Shown: piece by piece, positions 1 through 5,514 of the stretch | How positions within the stretch are numbered: the first letter of the stretch is position 1 | Layout: every line of letters starts with the position of its first letter | Assembly: GCA_001593925.1 (NCBI GenBank) | Contig: LUCD01000122.1 | Span: 1 to 7,427, forward strand | Source of the DNA: Candidatus Bathyarchaeota archaeon B26-1 | GTDB taxonomy: Archaea > Thermoproteota > Bathyarchaeia > Bathyarchaeales > B26-1 | Direction of reading: 5' to 3' | Length of the DNA: 7,427 bases | Program-made: the position numbers and the translations under genes | The notes under the pieces: generated by a model | What the model saw: the letters and a program-made list of their open reading frames with translations, nothing else | Told to the model about the DNA's origin: nothing | Databases searched by the model: none

Positions 1-1
1 A

Positions 2-181
2 TACCTTCCAGTCGAGAAGAGAGCCTTGCTCCTTAGACGCTTAAGGTCGATAACCCTAAATTACGGCTTGGAATTCGCAACGTGCCGGGAGGGAATTCAA
101 AACTTAAACACAAACATCTGCGATGGGACAGCCTACTGCAGAAACCTCCTCAACCACTACGTGGTCCACAATAAAGAGTAA
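2..181 (+). CDS. C-terminal end of a probable SPL-like radical SAM protein (5' truncated by the window edge)
   Basis: An open frame enters from the left edge and closes at TAA 179-181, giving 59 residues with no start in the window. The visible sequence begins YLPVEKRALLLRRLRSI and continues through YGLEFATCREG, a 'CDGT' step and 'AYCRN'. This resembles the tail of archaeal SPL-like (spore-photoproduct-lyase-like) radical SAM proteins. In those, a helix of the type 'R..LL..I..IA..YGL.FATCREG' is followed by 'CDG', after the radical SAM barrel. That is recalled family resemblance, not a search result, and the CxxxCxxC cluster motif would lie outside the window. Three cysteines occur close together (FATC, NIC, AYC), which could suggest metal or cluster binding near the C-terminus. 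The gene is convergent with aEF-2, with 72 bases between the two stop codons. I am confident that it is coding and only moderately sure of the family. Confidence 0.55.
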   Translation, partial: YLPVEKRALLLRRLRSITLNYGLEFATCREGIQNLNTNICDGTAYCRNLLNHYVVHNKE

Positions 182-253
182 CAGTCGCTTCGTCCCTCTC
201 CCATCTTGAATCCGCAAGGAAAGGGGGGACGAAAACCTTCTCATGATCCGGTT

Positions 254-2464
254 CTAAGCCTCATCGATGAACCGGCTTGCCGGAGGCACCTCCTTGGGGA
301 GACCTCTCCTCTCCCTTATCTGAGCTATAACGGCATCTGCAAGGTTCTCTGGAACCTTCTCCCAATGGTCGAACTGGCTCTGCCAGAAGGCGTGGCCCGA
401 GGTTCCAGACCTCATCTCAGCGGCCAAGCCAAAGGTCTCGGCTACCGGGATGAACCCGTCGATCTTCAGGACGGCGCCCTTCTGCTCCGAAGAGAGGATT
501 CTGCCCCGCTTCTGGGTTATCAGACTGCTGACGGCTCCGACCCACTGGATGGGAACCGAGACTTGAATCCTGTAGATCGGCTCGAGGAGGATCGGGCTGG
601 CTGTAAGGAAGGAGCCGAAGATCGCTCTCCTAACAGCTGGCATGATCTGGGCTGGTCCTCTGTGAACCGGGTCCTCGTGGAGCTGAGCGTCTATCAGCTT
701 AACCTTCACGCCTCTCAATGGTTCCTCGCAGAGTGGACCGGCTTGAGCTGCCCACCTGAACCCTGAGATAACCATGTCTCTGACCTCCCTCAAGTACTGG
801 ACACCCTTCGTTACGTTGATCAAGATGTTCCTGTGCTCCTCCAACGCCCAGACGTTCCTCGCCTCCTCTGCGGGCCACCCTGCCTTCTTGTACAGGATTT
901 CCCCCATCCTCTGCCTGCTCATATACTCCGATATCTCCCCTTCCTCCATCATCCTTATGACCTCCTCCTCAAGCGGCTCAACCTTGATCCAGAACCTGTT
1001 ATGCTTGTTGGGGCTCTTCGCCATCGCGACCACGCCGGGTTTCGTGACGCTTTCCCTGTAGACGACGATCGGTCTTGAGGTGATTATCTCGAGGCCGGGC
1101 GCGTAGTCCTTCATGAACTTAATGGCTATCTCGAGGTGTAGCTCACCCATGCCGCTGAGGAGGTACTCTCCCGTCTCCTTGTTTATGGTCGTCACCAGGT
1201 TGGGGTCCTCTATGGAAAGCCTATGCATAACGTCGACGAGGCGTGGCAGGTCCTTCGGATGCTTCGGCTCCAAGGCTATGGTGACCACAGGCTCTGATAC
1301 GTAAGTGATCCTCTCAAACGGCACCATACCATCCTTATGATCCCAATCGACAAGGGTCTCGCCGGCTCTAGCCAAGTCGAGGCCAAGAGCGGCCGCGATG
1401 TTCCCGGAGCCTATGCTCTTCACAACCTCCCTGAAGGCACCCATATACATCGATACTTGCTGGACACGATAGTCCTTCCGAGCCCCAACCAGGTAGACGT
1501 GGTCTCCCTCGCTGAGTTTTCCAGAGTATATTCTTCCCGTTGCGACGAGTCCGGCGTGTGGGTCCATCTGCGACATCGTTATGCAGAGAACTGTGGGTCC
1601 GTCCTCGTCGCAGTTGAGCATGGCTCGTCCAATCTCGGAGTCGAGGTCTCCCTTCCATATCTTCGGTATTCTGTATCTCTGGGCCTCGATGGGGTTTGGG
1701 AGGTTCTTAACGACCATGTCAAGTATGGCTTCGTGGAGGGGGATCGTCTCTTGAAGTTCCCTCCACCTGTTCTCTTGGTACGCCTTCACCACATCCTTGA
1801 ACTTTACGCCTTTCTTCTGAGCTATCTGCAGGGTGAACCCCCACCTGTGTAGCGCTGAGCCGAACGCAACTGTTCCCTTTACGGGGTCAACCTTCCACTC
1901 CTTCTTGAACTCCGGTTCACCGTAAAGGTCGATGAGGTTGTTGAAGTCCCGTATTATACGGATGAACCTCTTCTGAACCTCCTCCGGCGTGAGCTTGAGT
2001 TCCCTGATCAGCCTGTCAACTTTATTGATGAAGAGGACGGGTCTGACGCGTTCGCTGAGGGCTTGCCTCGTCACGGTCTCCGTCTGAACCATGACTTCTT
2101 CCACGGCGTCTACAACGACGACGGCGCCGTCTATCGCCCTCAAGGCTCTGGTAACCTTGCCTGTGAAGTCGACGTGGCCCGGCGTGTCGATCAAGTTTAT
2201 GAGGAACGGTGTTCCTTCGATCTCGTGGAGTAGGGAGATGTTCGCCGTCTTGATTGTGATTCCACGTTTCTGTTCTTCTTCAAGGTAGTCGAGGGCCCGA
2301 GCTTCACCCGCAATCTTTGGGGAGAGGAGGCCAGCCTCAACCAGAAGCGAGTCCGTCATCGTCGTCTTCCCGTGGTCTATATGTGCAATGATACCTATGT
2401 TACGTATGTTCTCCTTCTTGCCCATGAGCTTGAGAATCTCGCTCGTCTGCCTGAACCGAGGCAT
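254..2464 (-). CDS. fusA: Translation elongation factor aEF-2 (EF-G/EF-2 GTPase)
   Basis: aEF-2 is the cytosolic GTPase that drives translocation of tRNA and mRNA on the ribosome. The protein is complete at 736 residues, the usual archaeal size. G1 is AHIDHGKTT (27-35), the switch I region contains EEEQKRGITI (62-71), G3 is DTPGH (93-97) and G4 is NKVD (147-150). The domain IV tip LHEDPVHRGPAQ carries the diphthamide-acceptor histidine at His601 (codon 662-664), so the target of diphthamide synthesis and ADP-ribosylation is kept. An in-frame TTG at 2479 would add five residues. I prefer the ATG at 2464 because archaeal aEF-2 proteins normally begin MPRF.QTSEI and because GGAG sits nine bases upstream of it. 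The stop is TAG at 254-256. The gene lies 73 bases downstream of eL41 on the same strand, so co-transcription is likely. Past the stop there is only a pyrimidine-rich stretch (about 217-238 read on the minus strand) and no strong hairpin terminator. Confidence 0.98.
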   Translation of the reverse strand: MPRFRQTSEILKLMGKKENIRNIGIIAHIDHGKTTMTDSLLVEAGLLSPKIAGEARALDYLEEEQKRGITIKTANISLLHEIEGTPFLINLIDTPGHVDFTGKVTRALRAIDGAVVVVDAVEEVMVQTETVTRQALSERVRPVLFINKVDRLIRELKLTPEEVQKRFIRIIRDFNNLIDLYGEPEFKKEWKVDPVKGTVAFGSALHRWGFTLQIAQKKGVKFKDVVKAYQENRWRELQETIPLHEAILDMVVKNLPNPIEAQRYRIPKIWKGDLDSEIGRAMLNCDEDGPTVLCITMSQMDPHAGLVATGRIYSGKLSEGDHVYLVGARKDYRVQQVSMYMGAFREVVKSIGSGNIAAALGLDLARAGETLVDWDHKDGMVPFERITYVSEPVVTIALEPKHPKDLPRLVDVMHRLSIEDPNLVTTINKETGEYLLSGMGELHLEIAIKFMKDYAPGLEIITSRPIVVYRESVTKPGVVAMAKSPNKHNRFWIKVEPLEEEVIRMMEEGEISEYMSRQRMGEILYKKAGWPAEEARNVWALEEHRNILINVTKGVQYLREVRDMVISGFRWAAQAGPLCEEPLRGVKVKLIDAQLHEDPVHRGPAQIMPAVRRAIFGSFLTASPILLEPIYRIQVSVPIQWVGAVSSLITQKRGRILSSEQKGAVLKIDGFIPVAETFGLAAEMRSGTSGHAFWQSQFDHWEKVPENLADAVIAQIRERRGLPKEVPPASRFIDEA

Positions 2465-2506
2465 CTTCCAGCACTCCAATGTACCGGGGGTAAAGGTCTA
2501 ATGGAC

Positions 2507-2525
2507 AAATTAACCTATTAACTTT
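2507..2525 (-). promoter_or_regulatory. Possible internal promoter of aEF-2 with tandem GTTAAT
   Basis: Read on the minus strand, the gap between eL41 and aEF-2 contains an AT-rich element with GTTAATA followed after one base by GTTAAT. It lies about 45-60 bases upstream of the aEF-2 ATG, a plausible distance for an archaeal box A with a short leader. It would let aEF-2 be expressed apart from eL41. This rests only on position and base composition. Confidence 0.3.
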
Positions 2526-2537
2526 GCTGTTCCTCGA

Positions 2538-2615
2538 TCATTTATATCTTGCACGTCTCTTCCTCCTCTTTCTCTGGAGGCGTCGCATCCTCTTCTTCTT
2601 CCATTTGGCCCTCAT
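2538..2615 (-). CDS. rpl41e: Ribosomal protein eL41 (L41e), 25 residues
   Basis: This very small gene encodes 25 residues, starting MRAKWKKKRMRRLQ and ending ARYK, with stop TGA at 2538-2540. It matches the eukaryotic and archaeal eL41 pattern (MRAKW.KKRMRRL.RKRRK.R) almost residue for residue. Most residues are Lys or Arg, as expected for this single-helix protein, which binds rRNA at the interface between the ribosomal subunits. The ATG at 2615 has only a weak purine-rich leader (GAGAAAG directly before it). The start is fixed by the conserved N-terminus. It is immediately upstream of aEF-2 on the same strand, which puts two translation components together and suggests a shared transcript. 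Its length is below usual gene-calling cutoffs, so it is easily missed. The identification rests on the near-complete pattern match and is strong despite the size. Confidence 0.95.
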   Translation of the reverse strand: MRAKWKKKRMRRLQRKRRKRRARYK

Positions 2616-2657
2616 CTTTCTCGACTTCTCACGTCTCTTAATGAAAGGAGTCTCCTC

Positions 2658-2705
2658 AACCGGTTAAAGGGTTTCTCCGGCAGCTGAGGAAACTTAAAAC
2701 CGGTT
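2658..2705. repeat. Pair of AACCGGTT palindromes flanking a weak dyad, upstream of eL41
   Basis: The perfect 8-bp palindrome AACCGGTT occurs at 2658-2665 and again at 2698-2705, exactly 40 bases apart start to start. Between them lie GTTTC (2671-2675) and GAAAC (2689-2693), which can pair around a CAGCTG core (2681-2686). On the minus strand the block is 43-90 bases upstream of the eL41 ATG, where its promoter or leader must lie. Box-A-like strings (TTTTAAG, CATATAA) overlap the distal copy. It may be a regulatory site for the translation operon or a leader structure. Function is inferred from position only. Confidence 0.35.
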
Positions 2706-2762
2706 ATATGCAAAGAAATGAGAGGGTATAACATTATTAAACTTTTTGGATTGGTTCTCCTC

Positions 2763-3749
2763 CTAAGTTGTTAGAGCACAGAGGATAGTATCCAAATGGA
2801 CAACGAACTCGGCTGTGATCTCGATTATATGCGGCAGCTCCCTATAAGGTGCCACGTTAATCCAGTACCCTTCAGGATACTGGTGTTCTATAAGGTAGTT
2901 GGCAACCCTCGCTGCTAAGTCATAGTACTTATGATCCCTAGTCACCTGATAGAGAAGTGCTGCGCCCCAACCGACCTTACAGACCTGAGGAGCTGAGAAC
3001 AAGTATCTACACCGCGCCGCGAATTCCATGTACTTCTCAGCCAAGTTCAAGTACCGGTTCTTACCCGTAGCCATATACATCCTACAAAGGAAAGCCGAGG
3101 CGATTCCAGGCATGAAGTACCACTGCATAGGCTTCTCCACGTCGACATAGTAGGCTCTAGCCTTCTCATCCGGGAACTCCGTGACCAAACCTTTATCAGG
3201 TGAATATACGTGGTATAGCCTATGCTCAGGGTCTGGCTGGGATTCGTAGATCATCTCTAGGAAGGAGGCGACAAGATCGGCTTCCTTCATGTGGCCAGTG
3301 AGTAGACACGTCAAACCGGCCTGAGACGAACACCAGATGTCCTCCTCTCCGCAAGGCCCATCCTCGCTCATTTCGTCGAAAAACCCTCCTGAGTCACGGT
3401 CTTGCAGGGTTAAAAGGAAGCGCATGCCCTTATAGGAGAGGTCGAACTGGCGGAGTATGTGAGCTCCATATATAATATTAGCATTTGGGTAGGAGTAGTA
3501 GTATCTAGCCCAGTCGCCGCGGCTATACTTGCCAGCGAAGTCTCCCTCTTCAGTAAACATATTCTCCCTGATCCACTGGAGAAGCATCGAGGCTTCTCTG
3601 TCCCGTCCCGTTACGGCGAAGGCCCAAGGAACCCTATAGTAGAAGAGTCCCTTCTCGTAAGGGCCTATAGAACCGTCCGGATTCCTCATTTTCAAAAGCC
3701 AATTTAAACCCTTTGTTCTAGCCTTAAGAATTTCTTCTAGTAAAGCCAT
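2763..3749 (-). CDS. Uncharacterised alpha/alpha-toroid (terpenoid-cyclase-like) protein
   Basis: I do not recognise a named family for this 328-residue protein. It is built of repeated helical units in which a helix is followed by a Gly/Asp-rich turn: GLNWLLKMRNPDGSIG (14-29), ENMFTEEGDFAG (62-73), FLLTLQDRDSGGFFDE (111-126) and YLIEHQYPEGYWIN (285-298). The last contains a textbook QxxxGxW (QW) motif at 290-296. This pattern is typical of alpha/alpha-toroids such as squalene/hopene cyclases, protein prenyltransferases and six-hairpin glycosidases. I see no DxDD cyclase acid motif, no signal peptide and no membrane segment, and the length is about half that of a full cyclase, so catalysis is unproven. 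A glycoside-processing or sugar-epimerase-like barrel is an alternative. The ATG at 3749 is fixed by the strong upstream GAGGGGTGA and by an in-frame TGA directly before it. It is probably transcribed alone. Confidence 0.8.
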   Translation of the reverse strand: MALLEEILKARTKGLNWLLKMRNPDGSIGPYEKGLFYYRVPWAFAVTGRDREASMLLQWIRENMFTEEGDFAGKYSRGDWARYYYSYPNANIIYGAHILRQFDLSYKGMRFLLTLQDRDSGGFFDEMSEDGPCGEEDIWCSSQAGLTCLLTGHMKEADLVASFLEMIYESQPDPEHRLYHVYSPDKGLVTEFPDEKARAYYVDVEKPMQWYFMPGIASAFLCRMYMATGKNRYLNLAEKYMEFAARCRYLFSAPQVCKVGWGAALLYQVTRDHKYYDLAARVANYLIEHQYPEGYWINVAPYRELPHIIEITAEFVVHLDTILCALTT

Positions 3750-3791
3750 TCACCCCTCTAAAGGAACTATGAACTTCTCGCCTTCAGCATG

Positions 3792-3802
3792 TATAATTTT
3801 TT
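3792..3802 (-). promoter_or_regulatory. Probable box A promoter of the toroid-protein gene
   Basis: Read on the minus strand, CCGAAAAAATTATAC combines a purine-rich BRE-like part with an AAATTATA box A. It lies about 43-53 bases before the ATG at 3749. With initiation about 25 bases downstream, the leader would be roughly 20-25 bases and would contain the GAGGGG ribosome site. Confidence 0.45.
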
Positions 3803-4039
3803 CGGTCTCGGCGCTGTAAACTTAGGCATCTAAATAAACCGTCAGTATTGATGCGACTGACAAATTGAAATTCTATATTTCCATTCTCTTTAATAGAAAG
3901 GAATTATGTGTCTTCGCTGAACCAATCTAAATTTCATGGAACAACTTCTCTTCAGATGTAGGGAACAGCCTGAAAGAACAGCAAAGAACCGTTTAGGAGA
4001 GTTCATAGATTCTCTTTGTCTATGTCACCGATCTCTTTG

Positions 4040-4066
4040 AACCTTAAGGACACAACCTTCAAGGTT
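4040..4066. repeat. Twin palindromes upstream of the 65-residue gene (candidate operator)
   Basis: AACCTT starts at 4040 and again at 4054. The first lies in AACCTTAAGG, containing the 8-bp palindrome CCTTAAGG at 4042-4049. The second forms the 13-bp perfect palindrome AACCTT-C-AAGGTT at 4054-4066. The two are 14 bases apart and end 36 bases before the GTG start of the next gene, where an archaeal promoter or operator would sit. Site function is inferred. Confidence 0.4.
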
Positions 4067-4102
4067 AATGGAGTCTAAACCTTTTCTGCGTGGAGGTGCG
4101 TA

Positions 4103-4300
4103 GTGACGGAGGCTAAGAGAGCCCTAATATCCCTAGACGGGTTGAGGATAGAGGTTTTGGGTGAAAGTCTAAGGAGGATTAAGTTGAGGATTTCATCGTT
4201 GGATTCAGACGTCGAGGTCAGTATGGATGCTGAGTCCCTCTTGTACTTGTTGGACAGGTTGCGTTTCACGACTGAAACCGTGATTTCTCAGCTCAGTTAG
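4103..4300 (+). CDS. Small protein of unknown function (65 residues, GTG start)
   Basis: I do not recognise this protein. It is supported as a gene by a strong GGAGGTG ribosome site at 4092-4098, four bases before the GTG at 4103. It is also supported by a charged, compact sequence of normal amino-acid make-up. Its predicted shape is two or three beta strands (RALISLDGLRIEVLG; IKLRISSL; DVEVSM) followed by a C-terminal helix (SLLYLLDRLRFTTETVIS). It has no cysteine or histidine, no transmembrane segment and no signal peptide. A 64-codon frame on the opposite strand (4075-4269) is Ser/Leu/Asn-rich, lacks a ribosome site and looks like a shadow. The gene stands alone, convergent with the ribbon-helix-helix gene, with 38 bases between stop codons. 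The twin palindromes upstream suggest local control. I considered the KEOPS subunit Pcc1, but the N-terminal half does not fit. Confidence 0.6.
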   Translation: MTEAKRALISLDGLRIEVLGESLRRIKLRISSLDSDVEVSMDAESLLYLLDRLRFTTETVISQLS

Positions 4301-4338
4301 GTGTCTTAAGAGGCTAGGGCTCCTCGATCCCATACCTT

Positions 4339-4515
4339 TCAGGGCTTCTCCTCCTCTCTGAAGTATCTCCTAAGTTCCTCTAAGCGGCGTCTAACGCTCT
4401 CCTTCACCAGCTCCGAGACGGAGGAGTACCCGTGTCTCCCGGACTTAACGATCTCCTCGCACTGGAGGTACAAGTCTTCGGGTAACCCTATCATCCTGTA
4501 TCTCTTTCTTGGCAA
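4339..4515 (-). CDS. Ribbon-helix-helix (CopG/Arc-type) DNA-binding protein, 58 residues
   Basis: This small minus-strand gene reads MPRKRYRMIGLPEDLYLQCE at its start, continues with a GYSSVSELVKESVRRRLEEL segment and ends EEEKP. That is the ribbon-helix-helix layout: a basic strand ending in LPEDL (residues 3-15), helix A (about 13-25), the turn G.YSS.SE (29-35) and a long helix B (about 33-52). Such proteins bind DNA as dimers through the beta ribbon and commonly act as repressors or antitoxins. The start is TTG at 4515, with GAGG seven bases upstream and an in-frame TGA at 4525-4527. ATG at 4494 would cut into the DNA-contacting strand, so TTG is preferred. No toxin-like gene follows in the same direction, so a free-standing regulator is likelier than an antitoxin. 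It is divergent from the TrmB-like gene across 105 bases and may control that promoter region. Confidence 0.85.
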   Translation of the reverse strand: MPRKRYRMIGLPEDLYLQCEEIVKSGRHGYSSVSELVKESVRRRLEELRRYFREEEKP

Positions 4516-4554
4516 AGCGAGGCCTCAAGTAGAGTATTTTATCTCTGTAGGCAT

Positions 4555-4570
4555 AAAAAAATTTTATAAG
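4555..4570. promoter_or_regulatory. Shared AT-rich core of a divergent promoter (TrmB-like and RHH genes)
   Basis: Seven A residues (4555-4561) run into TTTTATAAG (4562-4570), a good box A for the plus strand, 51-59 bases before the ATG at 4621. Read on the minus strand the same bases give CTTATAAAATTTTTTT, a possible box A about 50 bases before the RHH TTG at 4515. A second AT-rich string (GATAAAATAC, about 4534-4543 on the minus strand) is an alternative for the RHH gene. Initiation for the plus strand would fall near 4590. Confidence 0.55.
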
Positions 4571-4572
4571 CG

Positions 4573-4607
4573 AGTTATTTACATGTTAATAACTGGTTAA
4601 TACTAAC
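4573..4607. repeat. Overlapping inverted and direct repeats at the TrmB-like gene's predicted start site
   Basis: AGTTATT (4573-4579) and AATAACT (4588-4594) are a perfect 7-bp inverted repeat with an 8-base spacer. GTTAATA occurs at 4585-4591 and 4596-4602, 11 bases apart, about one helical turn. GTTA-ATAC-TAAC (4596-4607) is a further small dyad. The cluster lies just downstream of box A and over the likely transcription start, the usual place for an archaeal repressor site. It could be bound by the TrmB-like protein, the RHH protein or both. Confidence 0.5.
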
Positions 4608-4613
4608 TTTTAA

Positions 4614-4620
4614 GGGGAGG
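4614..4620 (+). promoter_or_regulatory. Ribosome site directly abutting the TrmB-like start codon
   Basis: GGGGAGG ends at 4620 and ATG begins at 4621, so the Shine-Dalgarno core has no spacer. No other ATG, GTG or TTG lies in frame back to the stop at 4567-4569. The next start (ATG 4654, residue 12) has no ribosome site. The start at 4621 is kept, with some doubt about how it is initiated. Confidence 0.5.
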
Positions 4621-5421
4621 ATGGACACCTTATCGGCCGCCTCGCTACTCGAGATGTGGAAAAAATTACGTGAATATACGCAGCTCTCGGAGTACGAGGC
4701 CAGAGTTTACGTGGCTCTAGTGAAGGAGGGCCCATCAACCGCAAGCGAACTCTCTAAAGTGTCGAGGGTTCCAAGGACCAAAATATATCAGACTTTAAGG
4801 AAGCTGGTCGAGAAGGGGCTTGTGGCCGAGATGCCCAGTGAACCCAAGATGTTCACAGCTACACCTCCATCCGCCGCCTTCGGGCCGCACATAAAGTCTT
4901 TCGAGGAGCGGGCGCGCGACTTCTACTCCATGGTTAACTTCTTGGAGGACGCCTATGAGAAGACGGCTACAAAACGGGACGACCTTTGGGTGATCAAAGG
5001 CAAGTCCAACATCATGAAGGCTATAAAAGACCTCTTCCTCAGAGCGAAGAGGACAGCATACATACTGACTACGGAGAACGGGTTGATTCAGCTGTTCAAA
5101 GAGTGTAACAAGACCCTTGACAGGCTCGTGGAGAACCGCGTAGACTTGCATATATCAACCTCGGTGGGATTCAGAAATCGGGGGATAGTCCGAGAACTAC
5201 GCCACATCTGCAACGTACATGAGGTCGACCGGGACGAGGTTCCTCCCTCCACCCTCTTCATCTCCGTAGACCAGAAGGAGACGCTCGTGGCAATCATGAA
5301 TGTGGGAGACCCCAACCCTTTCCAGTACGAAGATGTAGCCGTGCTCTTCAGAAACCCAGTCCTATATGCCATCCTATTCCGTACTCTCCTCAAGACCTCA
5401 AAGATAACAATCCGCATGTAA
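4621..5421 (+). CDS. TrmB-family transcriptional regulator
   Basis: This is a cytosolic DNA-binding regulator of 266 residues. The N-terminal winged helix has the TrmB signature LSEYEARVYVALVKEGPSTA (22-41), the helix-turn-helix SELSKVSRVPRTKIYQTLRK (42-61) and the wing region LVAEMPSEPKMFTATPP. A helical linker likely to mediate dimerisation follows (about 91-116). A C-terminal alpha/beta domain (about 120-258) then resembles the phospholipase-D-like fold seen in many TrmB relatives. It lacks an HKD catalytic motif, and the 266-residue length leaves little room for the larger sugar-binding domain of classic maltose/trehalose TrmB, so the ligand is unknown. It is divergent from the RHH gene and 129 bases upstream of the OsmC-family gene on the same strand. 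The repeats at its own promoter suggest autoregulation. The first 11 residues are uncertain because the ribosome site abuts the ATG. Confidence 0.92.
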   Translation: MDTLSAASLLEMWKKLREYTQLSEYEARVYVALVKEGPSTASELSKVSRVPRTKIYQTLRKLVEKGLVAEMPSEPKMFTATPPSAAFGPHIKSFEERARDFYSMVNFLEDAYEKTATKRDDLWVIKGKSNIMKAIKDLFLRAKRTAYILTTENGLIQLFKECNKTLDRLVENRVDLHISTSVGFRNRGIVRELRHICNVHEVDRDEVPPSTLFISVDQKETLVAIMNVGDPNPFQYEDVAVLFRNPVLYAILFRTLLKTSKITIRM

Positions 5422-5501
5422 AAAGGGTGGAAGCCTCAAAGGGTTTGATGACTGGATAAATAATGCTGGATGGTCCCTACAGAGTTTTTACAGTGATTGC
5501 C

Positions 5502-5514
5502 CAAAAATTTTTTT
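5502..5514 (+). promoter_or_regulatory. A/T tract: possible TrmB-gene terminator and OsmC box A
   Basis: Five A (5503-5507) followed by seven T (5508-5514) lie in the 129 bases between the TrmB-like and OsmC genes. A T-run of this length is enough for archaeal intrinsic termination of the upstream transcript. Its edge is also 37-49 bases before the OsmC ATG, a suitable box A distance. Both roles are possible and neither is proven. Confidence 0.4.

Larger units (their letters stand above)
3750..4102. other. 353-base intergenic region between divergent genes, no convincing gene
   Basis: This gap separates the minus-strand toroid gene from the plus-strand 65-residue gene. It holds the toroid promoter at its left end and two palindromes plus a GGAGGTG ribosome site at its right end. 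In the middle (about 3850-4035) I see only short open frames without ribosome sites, such as 34 codons at 3936-4040 (+) and 38 codons on the minus strand. I see no tRNA fold and no clear C/D-box RNA. The DNA is more AT-rich than the flanking genes. Confidence 0.6.

Noticed and set aside
206..766. 186-codon open frame on the plus strand over the 3' part of aEF-2
   Set aside because: It lies antisense to well-conserved domain IV/V coding sequence of aEF-2, its translation is rich in Leu/Pro/Arg without domain features, and it has no ribosome site.
1337..1852. 171-codon plus-strand frame inside aEF-2
   Set aside because: It is an antisense shadow of the conserved GTPase-to-domain II region. Long shadow frames are common opposite GC-biased coding sequence.
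254..2464. Unusual diphthamide loop in aEF-2 (DPVHRG)
   Set aside because: A Pro at this place is, as I recall, found in other TACK aEF-2 proteins (DPAHRG type), and the acceptor histidine is present.
3936..4040. 34-codon plus-strand frame as a small protein gene
   Set aside because: It has no ribosome site, no recognisable pattern and a composition typical of random AT-rich DNA.
4075..4269. 64-codon minus-strand frame opposite the 65-residue gene
   Set aside because: It has a Ser/Leu/Asn-rich unstructured translation and no ribosome site, while the plus-strand frame has a strong GGAGGTG.
4103..4300. KEOPS subunit Pcc1
   Set aside because: The C-terminal helix pattern is loosely similar, but the protein is shorter than Pcc1 and its N-terminal half does not follow the Pcc1 strand-helix pattern.
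4339..4515. Antitoxin of a toxin-antitoxin pair
   Set aside because: The fold fits, but no co-directional toxin-like gene overlaps or follows. The nearest small gene is convergent and has its own ribosome site.
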